NCBI GenBank assembly: GCA_023129165.1
Contig: JAGMCL010000109.1
Location: forward strand, 1-52,037
Reading direction: 5' to 3'
Source of the DNA: Caldifarciminota bacterium
Lineage (GTDB): Bacteria > Hydrothermota > UBA3073
DNA length: 52,037 bases
Made by a program: the position numbers and the translations under genes. The notes below the pieces were generated by a model. It made no database searches. It was not told where the DNA came from and was given only the letters and a program-made list of their open reading frames with translations. How positions within the stretch are numbered: the stretch's first letter is position 1; every line of letters begins with the position of its first letter. Below are positions 47,104 through 52,037 of this stretch, one piece after another.

Positions 47104-48309
47104 ATGTTCGATGTTGCGGTTATAGGAGCTGGACCCATAGGTTGTTACACTGCATACCAACTTGCTGACAAGGGATTTGATGTGCTGTTGTTAGAGGAGG
47201 ATGATGAGGTTGGAAGGAATGTTGTTTGCACCGGAGTAATTGGTAAGGAGGCATTTGAACGATTTAATATTCCTAAAGATTCTATAATTGCCAAGATAAA
47301 TAGACTCCTTTTTGTTTCACCATCTAATATTCACCTTGAGTATATACACCAGGATGAGCTTGCATATGTTGTGAATAGATACAGGTTCGATAAGGGGATT
47401 TTTCAACTGGCATTAAGTAGAGGGGTTGAGGTCAAATTGGGAGAGGGTGTACAAGATATAAGAGAAGAGGGGGATAGGGTCGTATTACAGACAGACAATA
47501 GCATATATAGAGCTAACACTGCTGTTATTGCTACTGGTGTAAACCCCGCACCCTGCCCTACTTCGCGGAGTAAGGCTGGGGAAGGACGAGATGTTATGAG
47601 GTGCGGGGTAAATTACGAGCTACAACGTTCAGCAGGGATGGGAATAGTTAAAAATTTCCTGATGGGGGCGCAGATTAATTTACCTGAATACCGAACATAT
47701 GAAGAGTTATCTACTGCGAATTCAACGGTTGAGATACATACTGGACGGAGGATTGCACCAGGTTCATTTGGGTGGGTTGTGCCATCAAATGGAAGTGTTA
47801 GAGTTGGTGTGATGACTGAGAAAAATCCAAAATATTGGCTAAAGAAATTCATTGAAAATAGATTGAATCAAGTAATTTCTAATGACGATGGATTTAGAGA
47901 GAAACCCATTGCATTTGGTTCCATTGAAAGGAGTGTAAGTGGTAGGATACTTGCAGTAGGAGAGGCTGCTGGACAGGTAAAGACAACAACAGGTGGAGGA
48001 ATATTTTATGGGCTTTTAGGTTCTGAAATAGCAGTGAATATGCTTATAAAAGCTATCAAGACTGGGAATATGGATTATCTTACAGAATATGAGCAGAGAT
48101 GGAGAGGAATGCTCGAGGAAGAGATATTTATGGGATGGCATATAAGAAAGTTGGCTAAGAAAATAGATGATGAGACACTTGATAGGCTATTTAAACGGTT
48201 CAAGAGAGGAAAGTTCCTTGCAATGAGGATAATAAGACGGATAAATTTTGAATATCATGGAGCCCTTTTAGCTTTTTGCCTAAAGGCGTTTGGAGGAATA
48301 ATTAAGTGA
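47104..48309 (+). CDS. FAD-dependent oxidoreductase (geranylgeranyl reductase family) with 23-aa in-frame insertion
   Basis: FDVAVIGAGPIGCYTAYQLADKGFDVLLLEED; AVGEAAGQVKTTTGGGIFYGL; insertion at 47539-47612. Confidence 0.9.
   Translation: MFDVAVIGAGPIGCYTAYQLADKGFDVLLLEEDDEVGRNVVCTGVIGKEAFERFNIPKDSIIAKINRLLFVSPSNIHLEYIHQDELAYVVNRYRFDKGIFQLALSRGVEVKLGEGVQDIREEGDRVVLQTDNSIYRANTAVIATGVNPAPCPTSRSKAGEGRDVMRCGVNYELQRSAGMGIVKNFLMGAQINLPEYRTYEELSTANSTVEIHTGRRIAPGSFGWVVPSNGSVRVGVMTEKNPKYWLKKFIENRLNQVISNDDGFREKPIAFGSIERSVSGRILAVGEAAGQVKTTTGGGIFYGLLGSEIAVNMLIKAIKTGNMDYLTEYEQRWRGMLEEEIFMGWHIRKLAKKIDDETLDRLFKRFKRGKFLAMRIIRRINFEYHGALLAFCLKAFGGIIK
47539..47612. repeat. 69-bp palindromic element inside the FAD oxidoreductase CDS, with direct repeat GTAAA
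   Basis: GTAAA(47539-47543)-CCCCGCACC...GGTGCGGGG-TAAA; GTAAA repeated at 47608-47612. Confidence 0.85.
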
Positions 48310-48310
48310 T

Positions 48311-48436
48311 GATAGACTACAGACAGCAGACCACAGACCGCAGACTACAGACCGCAGACTACAGACCGCAGACTGCAGACTACAGACCACAAACCACAGA
48401 CTACAGACCGCAGACTACAGACCACAGACTAAGGAC
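48311..48436. repeat. Heptamer array B, about 18 x 7 nt (TACAGAC, CGCAGAC, CACAGAC)
   Basis: gatagac tacagac agcagac cacagac cgcagac tacagac cgcagac tacagac cgcagac tgcagac tacagac cacaaac cacagac ... Confidence 0.95.
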
Positions 48437-48470
48437 TAAAAAATTAATTAATAAAGGAAGGAGGAGGATT

Positions 48471-48833
48471 ATGGGAAGGGATTATAGGAAGATTAAGGCA
48501 TGGAAATTAGCAGATGAACTGGCAGTCTTAATATATAAGTCAACAGGTGATTTTCCAAAGTCTGAAATCTATGGACTTACTTCTCAAATAAGGAGAGCAG
48601 CGGTATCTGTAGCTGCAAATATAGTAGAAGGAGCATCACGCAAAACAAAACTTGATTATTCCCATTTTTTATATATTTCAAGAGGTTCATTGGCTGAGGT
48701 TGGATATTATATACATCTTTCGAGAAGATTGGACTTCATTGATGACAATAAGTGTACTAAATTGGGTAGGTTGCAACAAGAAACTGCTGCTACACTTTAT
48801 GGATTGATAAAGTCTGTAGAAAGTGAAACTTGA
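48471..48833 (+). CDS. Four-helix bundle protein (S23/IVP family), copy 3
   Basis: MGRDYRKIKAWKLADELAVLIYKSTGDFPKSEIYGLTSQIRRAAVSVAANIVEGASR; GAGGAGGATTATG start context as in copy 2. Confidence 0.92.
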   Translation: MGRDYRKIKAWKLADELAVLIYKSTGDFPKSEIYGLTSQIRRAAVSVAANIVEGASRKTKLDYSHFLYISRGSLAEVGYYIHLSRRLDFIDDNKCTKLGRLQQETAATLYGLIKSVESET

Positions 48834-48852
48834 AAAAAAACCTTATATTTTT

Positions 48853-48887
48853 AGTCTATGGTCTGTGGTCTGTAGTCTGTTGTCTAA
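48853..48887. repeat. Heptamer array B', inverted orientation
   Basis: agtctat ggtctgt ggtctgt agtctgt tgtctaa = reverse complement of CAGACT/CAGACC units. Confidence 0.92.
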
Positions 48888-48906
48888 GCTTATCAACGGG
48901 GGTATT

Positions 48907-49371
48907 ATGATAAAGGGAAGTAGGTTATTAATATTACTTGTGTTATTGTTTGCTACAATTTCTTTTGCTCAAGAGGGAATACAGGGGGGTGCACAGTTTT
49001 ATGTATATCCAGGTGATGTGGGGGAGCTTCAGATTAAGGTTCAGATATGGGGACAGGTCCGAATGCCCGGGATGTATCAGGTGCCAAAGAGTATGGATGT
49101 AGTAGGACTTATGTCTCTTGCCGGAGGACCGACTGAGGATGCAAACCTTTCGGCAGTGAGGATTGTACGCACAGCACCTATATCTGATGTCCTTAAGGTA
49201 GATATACAAGGTTATACACGTTCCGCATCAATAGAATCCATACCAATACTTGAGGCTGGTGATATGGTGATTATTCCTGAAAACCCATATCATAAATTTG
49301 AAAGGTTTGTAAGGGTAGTAGCACAAATTGCCATAATAGCGCAGGTGTATAATGTGTTGTTTGGAGAATGA
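48907..49371 (+). CDS. Secreted SLBB-domain polysaccharide-export-like protein
   Basis: Signal peptide MIKGSRLLILLVLLFATISFAQ; VQIWGQVRMPGMYQVPKSMDVVGLMSLAGGPTEDANLSAVRIVR. Confidence 0.85.
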   Translation: MIKGSRLLILLVLLFATISFAQEGIQGGAQFYVYPGDVGELQIKVQIWGQVRMPGMYQVPKSMDVVGLMSLAGGPTEDANLSAVRIVRTAPISDVLKVDIQGYTRSASIESIPILEAGDMVIIPENPYHKFERFVRVVAQIAIIAQVYNVLFGE

Positions 49372-49375
49372 GATA

Positions 49376-49438
49376 GTTAGTAAACAGTATGCACTATGCA
49401 GTAAGCAGCAGGTTGCTAAATATAATGCACTAAGGAGT
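49376..49438. repeat. Heptamer array C (degenerate)
   Basis: gttagta aacagta tgcacta tgcagta agcagca ... atgcact aaggagt. Confidence 0.7.
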
Positions 49439-49443
49439 GAAAA

Positions 49444-49818
49444 GTGGGATATAAAGGATATAGAGACTTAAAGGTATTTAAATTATCATATAAATTAGCT
49501 ATGGAGGTATTTGTAATAACAAAATTATTTCCCAAGGAAGAGAAATATTCGTTAACCGATCAAATAAGAAGGTCGTCTCGAGGTGTGCCTGCCAATATAG
49601 CAGAAGGATGGAAAAAAAGAAGATATCCAAAAATGTTCATCAGTAAGACAATCGACGCCGCTGGTGAAGCAGGTGAAACAGAAGTATGGCTTGATTTTTC
49701 GTTGGATTGCGGCTATATTAATCAAGAAAAATATGATTATTTTATCGAAGGATATGATGAGGTAAACCGGATGCTTTATGGAATGATAGGGAAGCCAGAG
49801 AGTTTCTGTGGAAGTTAG
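49444..49818 (+). CDS. Four-helix bundle protein (S23/IVP family), copy 4
   Basis: YRDLKVFKLSYKLAMEVFVITKLFPKEEKYSLTDQIRRSSRGVPANIAEGWKKR; GTG start. Confidence 0.92.
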   Translation: MGYKGYRDLKVFKLSYKLAMEVFVITKLFPKEEKYSLTDQIRRSSRGVPANIAEGWKKRRYPKMFISKTIDAAGEAGETEVWLDFSLDCGYINQEKYDYFIEGYDEVNRMLYGMIGKPESFCGS

Positions 49819-49853
49819 TGCTTAGTACATACGGCTTACTGCTTAGTTAATAT
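49819..49853. repeat. Heptamer array C', inverted orientation, starting right at the stop codon
   Basis: tgcttag tacatac ggcttac tgcttag ttaatat. Confidence 0.75.
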
Positions 49854-49885
49854 CTGAAGTCTATTATCTAATCCGGGGGGGAAAT

Positions 49886-52015
49886 ATGGAAGGGGAGCAG
49901 GAACAAGTATCTTTAGAGGATTATTTGAGAATTCTCTTTGAAAGAAAGTGGATAATCTTGGGTGTTTTCCTGGCAATTGTTATCTCAACTGCTGTGTTTA
50001 CATTCAGACAAGAGCCTATATATGAGGCAACATGCACCATAATGATAGAACCAGAGACCCGACAGGAGGACATATTTCAACTTGGTTATCCAACTGCGGT
50101 GAATATCGAGAACTACACAGAGATTTTGAAATCGGTTACTATAGCTGAACACACAATTAAGAAAGTAGAAGGTACTGGTTTTTCTATATTAATGTCAGTA
50201 AATCCGGTGGTTGCACTTATTGGCAGGTTAGAGGTTTCGCCTGTGAGGAATACTGATATATTGAAGATTTCTGTTAAGGGTAAGACACCTGATGAGGCAT
50301 CTGTGCTTACAAATACAATTGCAGATGTCTTGATTGAGTTAGAACTTGCTACTTCCAGAAAGGAATATAGCGAGCAAAGGCATTTTTTAGAGGAGCAGAT
50401 GCCAATCGTTAAAGATAGGTTGGCAAGTGTAGAAGGTCAATTGAAGAGGTTCAAGGAAAGGACAGGTTTGGTTGATTTATCTGAGGAGACGAGGCAACTT
50501 ACAGAAAAGTTGCTTGATTTTGATAAGTTGTATGGTCAGGTAGAAAGTGAACTTGAATATCAAAAATCGAGATTAGCTTCTTTTGAAGTAAACCTTGAAG
50601 AGACACAGAGAACACTTATAGAGAAGATATCACAGATATCATCACCATATATTCTTGAATTGCGAAGCAGGCTTGTAGAATTAGAGACGACTTATTCTAT
50701 GTATTTAGTACAGGGATTACCAAAGGGCAACCCAAAACTTATTAGTTTAAGAAAGAGTATTGATGAGACAAAGATAAAACTCATCGAGGAGACCAATAAG
50801 ATAAAGGATGTAGAAATCCCCACACTCGACCCATTATCCTACTCCCAAAAGCTCGTAGACGAGATAGTCACTTTAAGGATTAATGTATCCGCAGGAGAGA
50901 CAAGGTTGAATGTTCTTGGAGATGCAATTAAGGGTTATGAGGAACGATTGAAGAGATTGCCAGCACACGAACTTCAGTTGATAGAACTCGAAAGGGAAAG
51001 AGAAATAAATGCAAATACCTATAAACTTTTAATGGAGAGGTATGAGGAAGTAAGAATTGTTGAGGCGGGTAAGATATCCAATGTAAGGATTATCGATAGA
51101 GCCAGGCCGCCAGGGAGTCCTGTATCCCCGAAAAAGAGATTGAACCTTATATTATCGATTATTATAGGACTTTTGGTTGGAGTTGGTGGTGCATTTGTGC
51201 TGGAATACACTGACAATTCGATAAAAACACCAAAGGACATAGAGAGATATGCAGGTCTTCCAATTATCGGTTCAATACCAATGCTGAAAAGAAAAGATAA
51301 TAACAAACCAATTCTTATCACTGATTTATCGTCGAGGTCAACTCTTCGGGAGGCATTAAGGGGAATAAGAACAAACTTGAAGTTCATAAATCCTGATAAA
51401 CCAATAAAGACATTACTTGTAACATCTCCAATTCCCCAGGAGGGTAAGACTTCGGCAGCAGTGAACCTTGCAATAACGTTATCTCAACTTGGTTTGAAAA
51501 CACTTATCATAGATGCTGATATGCGAAAATCGGCTGTATACAAGTTTTTAGATATCGAGGGCAAAACTCTTACAGAGTATCTTGTATCTGGTGGCGACAT
51601 TGAATCGATTATTCATTCGACTGATATTGATAACGTGAGTGCTATAATATCGAAGAGCCCACCACCTAATCCATCAGAGTTATTAGGTTCTGAAAAGATA
51701 AAAGACTTGCTTTCAGATTTAAAAGAAAAATTTGATTTTATTTTAATAGACAGTCCACCTGTGCTTACATGTACTGATGCTGCAGTCGTTGCCTCTTTTG
51801 TAGATGCTGTTTTGATCGTTGTGAAGTCACATAAAACTCCAAGAAATGCACTTGTGCAGACAAAGGATATAATGGAGCGTGTAAGGGCAAAGATTGCTGG
51901 AGCAGTATTAAATATGGTACCAACGGGTCGCAGTTCCTTTGGTTATTACCGTTATTACCATTACTACCACTATTATTCCTATCATCCGTATACTGAGGAG
52001 GAAAGGAATGCGTAG
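49886..52015 (+). CDS. Wzz/GNVR chain-length determinant fused to BY-kinase (Wzc/CpsD-like)
   Basis: EEYLRILFERKWIILGVF-like N-terminus (here EDYLRILFERKWIILGVF); VTSPIPQEGKTSAAVNLAITLSQLGLKTLIIDADMR; Tyr-rich tail YYRYYHYYHYYSYHPY. Confidence 0.95.
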   Translation: MEGEQEQVSLEDYLRILFERKWIILGVFLAIVISTAVFTFRQEPIYEATCTIMIEPETRQEDIFQLGYPTAVNIENYTEILKSVTIAEHTIKKVEGTGFSILMSVNPVVALIGRLEVSPVRNTDILKISVKGKTPDEASVLTNTIADVLIELELATSRKEYSEQRHFLEEQMPIVKDRLASVEGQLKRFKERTGLVDLSEETRQLTEKLLDFDKLYGQVESELEYQKSRLASFEVNLEETQRTLIEKISQISSPYILELRSRLVELETTYSMYLVQGLPKGNPKLISLRKSIDETKIKLIEETNKIKDVEIPTLDPLSYSQKLVDEIVTLRINVSAGETRLNVLGDAIKGYEERLKRLPAHELQLIELEREREINANTYKLLMERYEEVRIVEAGKISNVRIIDRARPPGSPVSPKKRLNLILSIIIGLLVGVGGAFVLEYTDNSIKTPKDIERYAGLPIIGSIPMLKRKDNNKPILITDLSSRSTLREALRGIRTNLKFINPDKPIKTLLVTSPIPQEGKTSAAVNLAITLSQLGLKTLIIDADMRKSAVYKFLDIEGKTLTEYLVSGGDIESIIHSTDIDNVSAIISKSPPPNPSELLGSEKIKDLLSDLKEKFDFILIDSPPVLTCTDAAVVASFVDAVLIVVKSHKTPRNALVQTKDIMERVRAKIAGAVLNMVPTGRSSFGYYRYYHYYHYYSYHPYTEEERNA

Positions 52016-52037
52016 GGCGAAAGGCGTCCCAGTGGAA
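52008..52037. repeat. Heptamer-type repeat running into a CCCAGTGGAA palindrome end, cut by the window edge
   Basis: gcgtagg gcgaaag gcgtccc agtggaa. Confidence 0.6.

Noticed and set aside
48306-48470. N-terminal extension of the four-helix copy 3 ORF
   Set aside because: Residues (RPQTADYRPQTTDYRPQ) are translated heptamers; a strong RBS and ATG lie at 48461-48473
48823-48906. N-terminal extension of the SLBB ORF
   Set aside because: Encoded by the inverted heptamer array; the signal peptide starts at 48907
38373-49818. Diversity-generating retroelement (four-helix proteins resemble Avd)
   Set aside because: No reverse transcriptase, no TR/VR pair with A-biased mismatches seen
51019-51387. 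122-aa minus-strand ORF in the Wzc gene
   Set aside because: Shadow ORF; the sense frame carries the Walker motifs

Overview
AT-rich bacterial window, nearly all genes on the + strand. It is dominated by a large exopolysaccharide/capsule locus (about 5.4-38.2 kb and 48.9-52.0 kb): UbiA-like prenyltransferase, epimerases, about eight glycosyltransferases, a flippase, an O-antigen polymerase/ligase-like protein, FemAB-like and deacetylase proteins, a polyprenyl sugar-phosphate transferase, a WbpB/D/E-like trio, Wzi, SLBB export and Wzz/Wzc proteins. A phosphonate cassette (PEP mutase, phosphonopyruvate decarboxylase, Fe-ADH) is embedded in it. The flanks and gaps hold MNT/HEPN and RelE-type modules, AAA ATPases and many gene fragments. 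The most unusual content is repetitive. (i) Four four-helix-bundle (23S-IVP/S23 family) genes each lie next to a repeat array; three are bracketed by strict 7-nt tandem arrays upstream and complementary, inverted 7-nt arrays downstream. (ii) The fourth is followed by an array of variable mini-hairpins (mostly GNA triloops) joined by a conserved TAACTTCCA linker. (iii) A family of small palindromic elements with CCC(C/T)G...C(G/A)GGG-like ends has entered intergenic DNA, other elements, and at least two genes in frame (69 bp and 129 bp) plus one out of frame (107 bp). One insertion has an 'empty site' paralogue in the same window. All calls come from reading the sequence; no database search was run.
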